From contig QNBX01000098.1 in the NCBI GenBank assembly GCA_003644265.1, positions 1 to 17,184 on the forward strand: a stretch of 17,184 bases of DNA. Direction: 5' to 3'. Position 1 is the stretch's first letter, and the number at the start of each line of letters is the position of its first letter. Source of the stretch: Planctomycetota bacterium (GTDB lineage Bacteria > Planctomycetota > B15-G4). Below the pieces are notes generated by a model. It ran no database searches and had not been told where the DNA came from. It saw only the letters and a list, made by a program, of their open reading frames with translations. The position numbers were made by a program, and so were the translations under genes. Shown piece by piece: positions 7,215-15,300 of the stretch.

Positions 7215-9491
7215 ATGTCATCCGATCCTGCGATGCCCGACGCGGACGAGCTCCGCGAGGTGCTCGTGCGCTCCAGCTTCGGCTCCCTCAGCGCCGAGCA
7301 CCGCGAGCAGCTCGCCGCCCAGCTGGAGCTGCAGACCCTGGACGCCGGCCAGGTCCTGTTCCTCCAGGGCGACGAGGCCGACGCGCTCTACGTGGTGCTG
7401 CGCGGCGAGCTCGAGGCCTACCTGACCCCGGACGACGGCGGCGAGCTGGTGCTCTCGCGCATGGGACCGAGCGCCACCGCCGGCGAGATCCAGCTCGTCA
7501 TGGGCGGCCGCCGCAGCGCGTCGGTGCGAGCCAGCGCCCCGAGCGTGCTGGCGCGCCTCGACCGGGAGCGGGCCGCGGAGCTGGTCAGCCGCTTCCCGGC
7601 CATGCTCGAGGGCGTGGCCCAGGTGATCCGCGAGCGCCTGCGCCGCGACGAGCTGGTGCAGCTGCTGCCGCGCCTGTTCGGCAGCATCGACGAGGCCACC
7701 CTGCGCGAGGTGGAGCAGGCCACGCGCTGGGTGAGCATCCGCCGCGGCGAGCGCCTCATCCGCCAGGGGCAGGCCGGCGAGCAGGTGTACTTCCTCGTGA
7801 ATGGACGCCTGCGCGCCGTGCTGGAAGAGCCCGGCCAGGCGCCCAGGATCCTGTCGGAGATCACGCGCGGCGAGCTGGTGGGCGAGCTGGCCCTGTTCTC
7901 CGATCAGCACGCCACGGCCAGCGTCTACGCCCAACGTGACAGCGAGCTGGCCGGCATCGACTACGCGGGCTTCGAGGCGCTGGTGGCGCGACACCCGCAG
8001 ATCCTGCGCTCGATCACACGCTCGCTGGTGCAGCGCGGACAGGACGCCGCGGCCCCCAGCGAGCAGCGCCAGCACATCGCCATCCTGCCCCTGGGCGAGG
8101 ATGTGCCCGCGCGCGCGTTCGGCGCCGCGCTGGTGCAGGCCCTGTCGGCGCACGAGTCGGTGTTCCACCTGACGGCCGAGCGCCTGGACCAGCAGCTCGG
8201 CATGGCGGCGGCCCAGCTGCCCGAGGACAGCCACTTCACCATCCGCACCCGCGCTTGGATGTACCAGCTCCAGTCGCAGTACCGCTTCGTGATCTACGAG
8301 GCGGACGCCAGCGACAGCGAGTGGACGCGCCGCTGCCTGCGCAACGCCGACGAGATCATCCTGCTGGGGCGCGGCGACGCGGACCCCACGCCCTCCGCCG
8401 TGGAGCAGGGCCTGCTGGCGGAGCGCGAGGCCACCGCCGCCAAGACGCGCCTGGTGCTGCTGCACGAGCAGCCCGATGCCCGCCCCCAGGGCACGCGCGA
8501 GTGGCTGGACCCGCGCCGCGTCGAGCTGCATCACCACGTGCGCTGGTGGCAGCCGGCCGAGTGCATGGCGCGCCTGGCGCGCTTCCTGCGCGGCCGCGCC
8601 GTGGGCCTGGCCCTGGGCGGCGGCGGCGCGCGCGGCATGGCCCACATCGGCGTGATCACGGCCCTGCGCGAGCGACAGATCCCGATCGACTTCGTGGGCG
8701 GCACCAGCGCCGGCGGCATGGTCTCGGGCCAGTACGCCATGGGGCGCGAACCGGACCAGATCCACGCGGCCATGAAGGACGCCATGCAGCGGCACAAGCC
8801 CTTCAGCGCCTACAACCTGCCGCTGGTGTCGCTGGTGGGCGCCTCGCGTCTGCGCCGCGTCGCGCAGGAGCTCTACCAGGACATCCGCATCGAGGATCTC
8901 TGGCTCAACTACTTCTGCGTGTCGTGCAACCTCTCCACCGGCGACACCGTCGTGCACCGGAACGGCCTGCTGTGGGAGGCCGTACGCGCCACCACCGCTC
9001 TGCCCGGCATCCTGGTCCCCATGGTGCAGGACGGCAAGCTGCTGGTGGACGGCGGCGTGGTCGACAACCTGCCCGGCGCCATCATGGGCGAGTTCACCGG
9101 CGGCCCGGTGATCCTGTGCGACGTCAGCCCCGACCCGGATCCCACCGTGTACGAGCACGAGATCCCGCCCGTCTCGCGCATCCTCTGGAGCTGGCTCATG
9201 CCGCACCGGAAGAAGATCAGGGCGCCCTCCATCGCCGACGTCATCATCCGGACCTCGGTGCTCAGCAGCCTCAAGCGGCGCGAGCAAGCCGAGCAGCTCG
9301 CGGTGCTGCTGCTGCACCCGCCCATCCAGGGCTTCGGCATGCTCGAGTTCCGCTCGTTCGATGCCCTGGTCGAGGTGGGCTACCGCTACGGACTGAGCGC
9401 TCTCGACGCGTGGCAACAGCGCGCCGAGCACATCGACGCGCCCGGCGCCGCGGAACCCGCCGACGCGCCCGACATGGAGCCGCGCGCGTGA
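7215..9491 (+). CDS. NTE/PNPLA6-like patatin phospholipase with two cyclic-nucleotide-binding domains
   Basis: The product is 758 residues. The ATG is preceded by AGGGGAGG at a 6-base spacing, the strongest ribosome-binding site in the window. Two cNMP-binding domains lie at about 14-130 and 150-275. The first keeps the phosphate-cassette pattern (GEIQLVMGGRRSASV, with Glu and Arg). The second reads GELALFSDQHATASV, where the Arg is replaced by Ala, so it may not bind nucleotide normally. A middle region (about 285-455) matches the pre-catalytic part of neuropathy target esterase. The patatin domain follows: oxyanion loop GGGGARG (about 467-473), GTSAG with nucleophile Ser498, and DGG with Asp612, the complete Ser-Asp dyad. 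Relatives deacylate phospholipids and lysophospholipids. No membrane helix is evident. Its stop overlaps the cyclase start, which suggests the cyclase supplies its ligand. Confidence 0.93.
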   Translation: MSSDPAMPDADELREVLVRSSFGSLSAEHREQLAAQLELQTLDAGQVLFLQGDEADALYVVLRGELEAYLTPDDGGELVLSRMGPSATAGEIQLVMGGRRSASVRASAPSVLARLDRERAAELVSRFPAMLEGVAQVIRERLRRDELVQLLPRLFGSIDEATLREVEQATRWVSIRRGERLIRQGQAGEQVYFLVNGRLRAVLEEPGQAPRILSEITRGELVGELALFSDQHATASVYAQRDSELAGIDYAGFEALVARHPQILRSITRSLVQRGQDAAAPSEQRQHIAILPLGEDVPARAFGAALVQALSAHESVFHLTAERLDQQLGMAAAQLPEDSHFTIRTRAWMYQLQSQYRFVIYEADASDSEWTRRCLRNADEIILLGRGDADPTPSAVEQGLLAEREATAAKTRLVLLHEQPDARPQGTREWLDPRRVELHHHVRWWQPAECMARLARFLRGRAVGLALGGGGARGMAHIGVITALRERQIPIDFVGGTSAGGMVSGQYAMGREPDQIHAAMKDAMQRHKPFSAYNLPLVSLVGASRLRRVAQELYQDIRIEDLWLNYFCVSCNLSTGDTVVHRNGLLWEAVRATTALPGILVPMVQDGKLLVDGGVVDNLPGAIMGEFTGGPVILCDVSPDPDPTVYEHEIPPVSRILWSWLMPHRKKIRAPSIADVIIRTSVLSSLKRREQAEQLAVLLLHPPIQGFGMLEFRSFDALVEVGYRYGLSALDAWQQRAEHIDAPGAAEPADAPDMEPRA

Positions 9492-11227
9492 GCGCACCCA
9501 ACGAAGCCTCCGCCACCCTGAGGCGCCTGCGGCACGAGATGCGCACGGCCATCGGCCAGATCATGGGCTACAGCGAGATGCTGCAGGAGGAGGCTCAGGA
9601 CTCCGAGGATGACGGCGCCGCGGAGCGCGAGCAGGACCTGGCCCGCATCGGCAGCGCGGGCCAGCGCCTGCTCAAGCTGGTCGACCAGATCCTCAGCCCC
9701 GAGCAGCTGGGCGAGGCACCCGACCCCGCCGAGTCCGAGCGTCAAGCCAGCGGCACGGGAGCGGACGCAGGAACGGAGGACGGCACGCCCCCCTCCGCGC
9801 CGCGTCAGGCGCCCCAGGAGAGCGGTCGCATCCTCGTGATCGATGACACCGAGGAGAACCGCGAGCTGCTCGAGCGGAGGCTGTCGCGCCGGGGCTACGA
9901 GGTCGCGCTGGCCAACGACGGTGAGTCCGGTCTGGAGCGCCTCGCGGCCGAGTCGTTCGACCTCGTGCTGCTCGACGTGATGATGCCCGGCATCGACGGC
10001 TTCGAGGTGCTGCGGCGCATCCGGATCGAGCGCGGCCCCAGCGACCTGCCGGTGATCATGGCCACGGCGCTGAACCAGCCCGAGGACGTGGTGCGGGCCT
10101 TCGACGCCGGCGCCAACGACTTCGTCTCCAAGCCGTTTGAGCTGCCGGTGGTGCTGGCACGCCTGCGCACGCATCTCAGCGTCAAGCGCGCCCTGCTCCA
10201 GGTCGAGGGCATGGCGCAGCAGCTGCAGATCCGCAACGCCTTCATCCGGCGCACGCTCGGGCGCTACGTCTCCGACGAGATCGCCTCCGACCTGCTCGAG
10301 AACCCCGAGTCCTTCGAGACCAGCGGCGAGAAGCGTCGGGTCACGATCCTGCTGTGCGACCTGCGCGGCTTCTCATCCATCACCGAGTCACTCGGGCCGG
10401 TGCAGCTGCTGCGGCTGCTCAACACCTACCTGGGATCGATGGCCGAGGTGATCCAGGAGCACGGCGGCACCATCGACGAGTTCATCGGCGACGCGGTGCT
10501 GGCGTTCTTCGGCGCGCCACGTCAAGACGACGACGACGCCGCACGCGCCATCCGCTGCGCCCTGGCCATGCAGCGCGCCATGGTCCAGGTCAACGCCACC
10601 AACGTGGCCGCCGGCCTGCCCGCGGTAGAGCTCGGCATTGGCGTGGCCTCGGGCGAGGTCGTGGTCGGCACCATCGGCTCCGAGCGCCGTTCCAAGTACG
10701 GCGCCATCGGCGTGGCGGTCAACCTGGCGGCGCGCATCGAGTCCTACACCCTCGGTGGCGAGGTGCTGGTGTGCCCTGGCACCCTGGGGGCCGCCGGCGA
10801 CGACGTGCAGGTCTCCGTCTCGCGGCAGATCCACCCCAAGGGCTTTGAGCAGCCCATCACCATCCACGGCGTGGTCGGCGTCGAGGGACGCGACGACCTG
10901 ACCCTGGCGCCCCACGTGCCCGAGTTCGTCCAGCTCCCGCAGGGCGTCGCCGTGCGCATGGGACCGATCGACGACAAGGAGGTCAGCGTCCAGACGCACG
11001 CGGGCCAGATCGAGGCCGTGTCCGCGCGCGTCATCCGTGTGCGCAGCGAGTACGCGCCGGACGTCATGAGCAACCTGCGCCTGCAGCTGATCGCAGCGGA
11101 CGGCGCCCCGCTGCCCGGCGCGTTCTACGGCAAGGTGGTCGCCGCGGCCGAGCAGCAGGTCGGCTGCTTCGAGCTGCACATCACGGCGCGGTCGGCGCCG
11201 TTGGACGCGCTCATGAGGCGCTCATGA
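9488..11227 (+). CDS. DHp-REC-class III nucleotide cyclase (response-regulator cyclase, predicted guanylate type)
   Basis: The product is 579 residues from a GTG overlapping the patatin stop (GTGA), with GGAG 8 bases upstream; the frame is open back to 8255, but that part is a shadow of the patatin gene. Residues about 8-75 look like a kinase DHp bundle (RHEMRTA with His16, then GYSEMLQEEA) with no ATPase domain after it. A REC domain (about 113-228) has Asp163 (LDVMMP) and a KPFE lysine. A signalling helix (RRTLGRYVSDEI) leads to the cyclase domain, with metal ligands Asp291 (LLCDLRGF) and Asp335 (IGDAV) and catalytic Asn412 and Arg416. The purine-selecting positions are Glu331 and Gly405, unlike the Lys/Asp of adenylate cyclases. 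The last 115 or so residues are beta-rich and unassigned. Phosphorylation of REC should control cyclic nucleotide output. Confidence 0.93.
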   Translation: MSAPNEASATLRRLRHEMRTAIGQIMGYSEMLQEEAQDSEDDGAAEREQDLARIGSAGQRLLKLVDQILSPEQLGEAPDPAESERQASGTGADAGTEDGTPPSAPRQAPQESGRILVIDDTEENRELLERRLSRRGYEVALANDGESGLERLAAESFDLVLLDVMMPGIDGFEVLRRIRIERGPSDLPVIMATALNQPEDVVRAFDAGANDFVSKPFELPVVLARLRTHLSVKRALLQVEGMAQQLQIRNAFIRRTLGRYVSDEIASDLLENPESFETSGEKRRVTILLCDLRGFSSITESLGPVQLLRLLNTYLGSMAEVIQEHGGTIDEFIGDAVLAFFGAPRQDDDDAARAIRCALAMQRAMVQVNATNVAAGLPAVELGIGVASGEVVVGTIGSERRSKYGAIGVAVNLAARIESYTLGGEVLVCPGTLGAAGDDVQVSVSRQIHPKGFEQPITIHGVVGVEGRDDLTLAPHVPEFVQLPQGVAVRMGPIDDKEVSVQTHAGQIEAVSARVIRVRSEYAPDVMSNLRLQLIAADGAPLPGAFYGKVVAAAEQQVGCFELHITARSAPLDALMRRS

Positions 11228-11228
11228 G
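11207..11228. repeat. 11-bp tandem duplication at the junction of two convergent genes
   Basis: GCGCTCATGAG occurs twice in direct succession (11207-11217 and 11218-11228), followed by a partial third GCGC. Each copy contains the palindrome CTCATGAG, which supplies a TGA on both strands. The plus-strand cyclase stops in the second copy (11225-11227) and the minus-strand gene stops there too (11222-11224), so the two coding regions overlap by six bases. Since 11 is not a multiple of 3, the duplication shifts the reading frames that meet these stops. Confidence 0.7.
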
Positions 11229-13807
11229 GCGCGCTGCAAGCCCCGGGCCGCCAGCAGCGACAACGCGTAGGACGAAGCGCCCACGATGAAGGCGACCGAG
11301 AAGCCCCAGGTCATGGCCACCATGATGCCGGCCACCGAGGCCAGCACGCTGGCGCCGCCGTTCACGCCGAAGGCCCAGGCCGTGAGGGCCGGGGTCCGGG
11401 CGCCCAGCAGGGCCAGGCCGGACGGAAAGGGCATGCCCATCAGGAACGCGAGCGGCGCCAGCACGGCCACCGTGAGCCCGATGCGCAGGGGCAGATCGAG
11501 CCGCAGCCCCGCCGCGAAGAACGACGGCAGCGCCAGGTTGAGCAGCACTACCAGCGCCAGCACGCCCAACAGGCCCCGTCGCAGCGTGCGGGCCGGGTCG
11601 TCGCTGCGCCCGGCCCAGGCGGCGCCCAGGCCGCTGAAGATCAGGAAGCTGAAGAGCACCACCGTGATCGAGTAGCCCGGGTGGCCCAAGAACAGGCTGA
11701 AGCGCTGCATGGTGGCCACCTCGATCAGCATGTAGCCCGCGCCGAGGCCAAAGAAGTACAGCACCCAGCGCCCGGCCCCCGCCGCAGCCAGCCCGCTGCG
11801 CTTGAAGAACCACAGCGGCAGCAACACCAGCACAAGCACCAGCGCCGTAGACTCCAGCAGCACGGTCAGCAGCAGGATCAGCCCCACCGGCTCGCCGCCC
11901 ACCAGATCGGTCAGGTCGCGGCCCGCCTGCTGCGCCCGGGTCGTGGACATTGCCGGGGCTGACTCGGCGGCGGTCAGCTGCTCGTCGTCGCCAAACAGAT
12001 ACTCGCCGATGCGGTCCCAGCGGTGGTAGCGGAAGAAGAACGGCGCGTCATCCGTGACGGGGTCGATGCGGTAGGGGTAGTTGGCCACGAACTCGTCGTC
12101 CGTGCCGTCCATGACCGACGCGAAGTAGTCGGCGAACTCCCCCTCGCAATCGACGCCAGGTGCCCACTGCAGGAAGTAGTCGGGGTTGATGCCGGCGTAG
12201 CGCTGGTACAGCTTCACGCGCTCCGGACCGAAGGGCGTCTTGGACACGAGCAGGCAGCCGTAGTCGAGGTCGATGTCCCAGCCCTCGGGAAACGGCACGT
12301 AGACCCCCACCATGATCACGTGCTGTTCGGGGTGCTCGACGCCGCTCCGACGCAGAGCCTCCACGGCGATGGCCGCCAGCCGCAGGTTCTCGCGCGGCGG
12401 GTCGAAGCGATAGCGCAGCACCGAGATCACGCCGTCGTCGGTCAGGTGCTCGAGGTAGTCCTGGTAGGCCTCCACCGTGTAGAGGTACGACTCGCTCATG
12501 ATGTAGCTGCCGGAGCTCAACGCCGCGTAGGTGTCGATGCCGGACATCTGCAGCAGGTCGTAGCGCTCGTCGGAGCGCTGCAGCCACGAGCGCCCCTCGT
12601 CGTTGTGGATCGTCACCCCCGGCAGCTCGTAGCGGTTGTCCGTCGAGTCGCGATACTTGCCGCGCATGAGCTCGATGGTGGTGGCGTTGATCTCCACCCC
12701 CGTGAAGTCCACTACCGCGTCGTCGGGGTAGATGCCCTCGACGACCTTGGCCATCAGGATGTCGAGGCCACCGCCGATGCCGATGGCCAGCACCCGCGGC
12801 GGACGCGTGCGGAAGGTGACGTAGCCCAAGGCCTCCTTCTGGCCCAGGTCCTCCGAGAGCTGCGCCGCGCCGAAGGGCACGCGCGTGGGCGCGTCGCCGT
12901 CCTGGAAGATCGTGCGCTGGCCGTACGGATCGACGTCCTCCCCGGGCCCCACCACGTCGAGTCGGCAGAGCGGATCCCAGCGCGTCTCCTCGATCCGCAG
13001 CTCGGGCGACTCCGGGTCTTCCTTGGAGTACGCGATGACAGCCGGCAGCCCCTTGCTGAAGGCCAGCGGCACCTCGAAGGCGAGCTTGGGCGCGAACAGC
13101 GCCATCAGGGTCAGGGCCGCGGCGGCGATCCAGGGCGGCAGGGTCCGGCCGGCGCCCGCTGGGGCAAGCTGCGCGCCGCTGGCAGGGGTGCTCGTGGACG
13201 CATCCGCTGCAGTCGGCGAGCGCTCGTTCGCGGGCACCCGCGCTCGCGCCAGCAGGCCCGCACCCGCGAAGCACAGGGCCGCGGCCAGCAACACGCTGCC
13301 CTCGCCCCCCAGCGCGCGCAGCAGGGGCACATACAGCGCGCAGCCCAGGGCCGAGCCTGCCATGTTCCAGGCGTAGACCCGCCCGACGGAGGCCCGGGCG
13401 GTCGAGAGCGCCAGGGCGATCAGCAGTCCGCCCGCGATCATGGGCAACACCAGCAAGCCGTACTGAAGCGCCGAGGTCAGGATGGCGTTGACGCTGTGGT
13501 CGCTGTCGGGCGCGATGCGCGTGACCACCGCGTAGCTGGCCACCACCGCGGCCCCAAACAGCATGGCCACGTTGCGCAGGCGCCGCGACACGTCGCCCTC
13601 GAGCCAGCGGGCGCGACAGGCCAACAGCGTGCCACCGGCCGCAAAACCCAACATGGTGAAGGTCACCACCAGATACGTCAGGTGGTACCAGAGCATGACA
13701 CTGAAGATGCGCGTCTGCACCAGCTGGAGCAGCAGCACGGCCGCCGAGACCAGCGCCACACCCGCCAGCAACCAGCCGTCGGGAGCGGGGTTCTTGTCAG
13801 TGCTCAT
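11222..13807 (-). CDS. Membrane-fused spermidine/spermine-synthase-like protein
   Basis: The product is 861 residues. About seven hydrophobic segments occupy the first 260 residues. A soluble Rossmann methyltransferase-like domain follows (about 310-620) with GIGGG (343-347), the acidic Glu372 (GVEIN) that would hold ribose, and IDTY with Asp425 before SYLYTVEAY. A second membrane region (about 640-861) carries EVATMQRFSLFLGHP, GMPFP and AFGVNG, which are characteristic of the C-terminal domain in fused spermidine-synthase-like proteins. The usual DSSDP-type catalytic motif of true aminopropyltransferases is not seen, so polyamine synthesis is doubtful and the substrate is unknown. The ATG at 13807 overlaps the stop of the transferase gene upstream (ATGA), making it the third gene of an operon. 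The 3' end overlaps the cyclase gene tail to tail. Confidence 0.85.
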   Translation of the reverse strand: MSTDKNPAPDGWLLAGVALVSAAVLLLQLVQTRIFSVMLWYHLTYLVVTFTMLGFAAGGTLLACRARWLEGDVSRRLRNVAMLFGAAVVASYAVVTRIAPDSDHSVNAILTSALQYGLLVLPMIAGGLLIALALSTARASVGRVYAWNMAGSALGCALYVPLLRALGGEGSVLLAAALCFAGAGLLARARVPANERSPTAADASTSTPASGAQLAPAGAGRTLPPWIAAAALTLMALFAPKLAFEVPLAFSKGLPAVIAYSKEDPESPELRIEETRWDPLCRLDVVGPGEDVDPYGQRTIFQDGDAPTRVPFGAAQLSEDLGQKEALGYVTFRTRPPRVLAIGIGGGLDILMAKVVEGIYPDDAVVDFTGVEINATTIELMRGKYRDSTDNRYELPGVTIHNDEGRSWLQRSDERYDLLQMSGIDTYAALSSGSYIMSESYLYTVEAYQDYLEHLTDDGVISVLRYRFDPPRENLRLAAIAVEALRRSGVEHPEQHVIMVGVYVPFPEGWDIDLDYGCLLVSKTPFGPERVKLYQRYAGINPDYFLQWAPGVDCEGEFADYFASVMDGTDDEFVANYPYRIDPVTDDAPFFFRYHRWDRIGEYLFGDDEQLTAAESAPAMSTTRAQQAGRDLTDLVGGEPVGLILLLTVLLESTALVLVLVLLPLWFFKRSGLAAAGAGRWVLYFFGLGAGYMLIEVATMQRFSLFLGHPGYSITVVLFSFLIFSGLGAAWAGRSDDPARTLRRGLLGVLALVVLLNLALPSFFAAGLRLDLPLRIGLTVAVLAPLAFLMGMPFPSGLALLGARTPALTAWAFGVNGGASVLASVAGIMVAMTWGFSVAFIVGASSYALSLLAARGLQRAS

Positions 13808-15300
13808 CGGATGGCTCGCCGGGGTCTCCCCAGCGAGGTCGTCGGGGAGCCGCAGACGGTATCACGCACGGGTCCGGCTGACTCCGTCAGGCGCCCGGCG
13901 CTCAGACGCTTCAACGACAGCAGCAGCAGCAGCAGCAGCCAGGGCGTCGTGTGCAGCATGAGGCGCCCGGCCGCCACGTTGAGCTGCCAGTCGCTGCCCA
14001 GAGGATGGCGCACGAGCACAGCGGCGTAGAGCCCCACGTGGGCGACGAACACGCCCAACCAGCAGAGCAGGGCGCCGCAGCCCCGAGCGCGAGCGGCCGC
14101 CAGCGCCAGCCCCGCCGTGAGCAGCGCCAACGGCGCGTGCACCGAGTAGCGCGCCTGGCCGCTGCTGATCAGCCGCGCGCCGAAGGCCCGCGCGATGTTG
14201 GACAGGCGCGGCAGCAGCTCGCCCAGGGACAGCTCCCCTCCGGCCTGCATGTGTACGGAGTGCAGACCGTGCCAGGCCTTGAGCAGCGGCCAGGCGCTGG
14301 CCAGCGGGATCAACAGGCACAGCGCCACGGCCAGCGTGCGTGCGCTGGAACGAGCACCTGACCGCAGCCACGGCCCGGGGAGCAACAGCATCAGCCCGCT
14401 CGCCCCGGCCACGACCAGGCCCTCGTTCTTGGTCAGGGCACAGGCGCCGGCGACCAGCGCCAGGGCCACGGGGTCGCGCAACTCCAGACACAGCAGCAGC
14501 AGCAGCGCCGTGAGGTGCAGGTCGGTGTAGCCGATCACAGCGTGGCTGCCCGCCAGGGGCAGGGTCAGAAACGGCAGGGCCGCGAGCCACGCGTGTCGCG
14601 GCGGCAGGTGCCGGAAGGCGAGCTCGATGACCAGCAGCAGGTAGGCCAGCCAGGCCAGGGCAAAGAGCGGCTTGATGTCGCGCGCGCGCTGCTCGCCCGA
14701 GGCCATGAAGACCAGCGCCTCGTTGGCGGCCACCAGCGGAGGATAGGACGTGCCCCCGACGCCGGGCAGGCGCGCCAGCAGCTCGAAGTCGAAGCTGCCG
14801 GAGGTCTCGAACACGCGCGCCGCCAGGGCCACGTTGTCCAGCCCGTCGCCCGAGTACACCGGCGTGCGCAGACCCACCACGAGCGCCAGCGCGAACAAGC
14901 CGCCGGCCAGCACGAGCAGGACCCGGCGTGGCACAGAGCGGCACGCGGCGGCGGGCTTCAACGTGGCCCACAGCTCGCGCCGGAACACGAGCGCCGCCAG
15001 CCACCAGGGCACACAGATGGCAGCCAACGAGAAGCGCAGGCCGGCCAGGTGCAGCGCCAGCATGCTGAGCGTGATGCCGAGGGGGCCGAGCAGCAGCACC
15101 CGCGCCAGCAGCCCGGCGCGTCCTGGCGGGCCGGCCGCGTCGGCGTCGGCGCCACCAGCAGCGTCACAAGCGCTGCCAGCGCCCGGGGCAGCGGGTGTCC
15201 GGCGCAGCAGCGTCCGGCGGGCGGCGAGCACGCCCGTCCAGAGCAGGGCGCCGGCCAGCAACACGCTGGCGTAGGCCCAGAGCAGGGCGAGCGACGGCAT
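13804..15300 (-). CDS. Polytopic membrane glycosyltransferase-like protein (GT-C/GT39-like)
   Basis: The product is 498 residues with roughly eleven hydrophobic segments. The first large loop (about 145-200) reads SGDGLDNVALAARVF and later SYPPLVAANEALV. A helix holds GYTDLHLTALLL, and ALTKNEGLV follows. These motifs line up in order with GDGSKFWAMRAREL, NYPLLVPLVL, GGYVDVTCALFL and VSTKLEGGV of the truncated protein at 1-1073, so the two are paralogues. The pattern fits GT39-like transferases using lipid-linked sugars; donor and acceptor are unknown. The start overlaps the upstream stop by one base (TGATG, 15298-15302) and the stop overlaps the next gene as ATGA, so this is the middle gene of a tightly coupled operon. 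A (CTG)7 run encodes seven leucines near the C-terminal end (13918-13938). Confidence 0.82.
   Translation of the reverse strand: MPSLALLWAYASVLLAGALLWTGVLAARRTLLRRTPAAPGAGSACDAAGGADADAAGPPGRAGLLARVLLLGPLGITLSMLALHLAGLRFSLAAICVPWWLAALVFRRELWATLKPAAACRSVPRRVLLVLAGGLFALALVVGLRTPVYSGDGLDNVALAARVFETSGSFDFELLARLPGVGGTSYPPLVAANEALVFMASGEQRARDIKPLFALAWLAYLLLVIELAFRHLPPRHAWLAALPFLTLPLAGSHAVIGYTDLHLTALLLLLCLELRDPVALALVAGACALTKNEGLVVAGASGLMLLLPGPWLRSGARSSARTLAVALCLLIPLASAWPLLKAWHGLHSVHMQAGGELSLGELLPRLSNIARAFGARLISSGQARYSVHAPLALLTAGLALAAARARGCGALLCWLGVFVAHVGLYAAVLVRHPLGSDWQLNVAAGRLMLHTTPWLLLLLLLSLKRLSAGRLTESAGPVRDTVCGSPTTSLGRPRRAIR

Noticed and set aside
8255..9487. N-terminal extension of the cyclase frame into the patatin gene
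   Set aside because: The extra 411 codons are an Arg/Ala/Pro-rich shadow of the patatin frame. The GTGA overlap at 9488 with GGAG upstream is a typical coupled start.
7218..9497. A 759-codon open frame on the minus strand across the patatin gene
   Set aside because: Antisense shadow caused by G/C-rich third positions. The plus frame has two cNMP domains and an intact patatin dyad with a strong ribosome-binding site.
7215..11227. Identifying the patatin-cyclase pair as a Pycsar or CBASS anti-phage system
   Set aside because: Pycsar cyclases are stand-alone and pair with TM or TIR effectors, and CBASS uses CD-NTase enzymes. Here the cyclase is receiver-controlled and the lipase belongs to the NTE family, which fits ordinary two-component signalling better. 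No defence genes are nearby.
13918..13938. (CAG)7 trinucleotide run as a phase-variation switch
   Set aside because: It encodes leucines in a membrane helix of the minus-strand transferase, and changes by whole units would keep the frame, so no on/off switching is expected.
12023..14029. A 668-codon plus-strand open frame across the spermidine-synthase-like gene
   Set aside because: His/Arg/Gln-rich shadow with no domain; the minus frame carries clear membrane and methyltransferase-like motifs.
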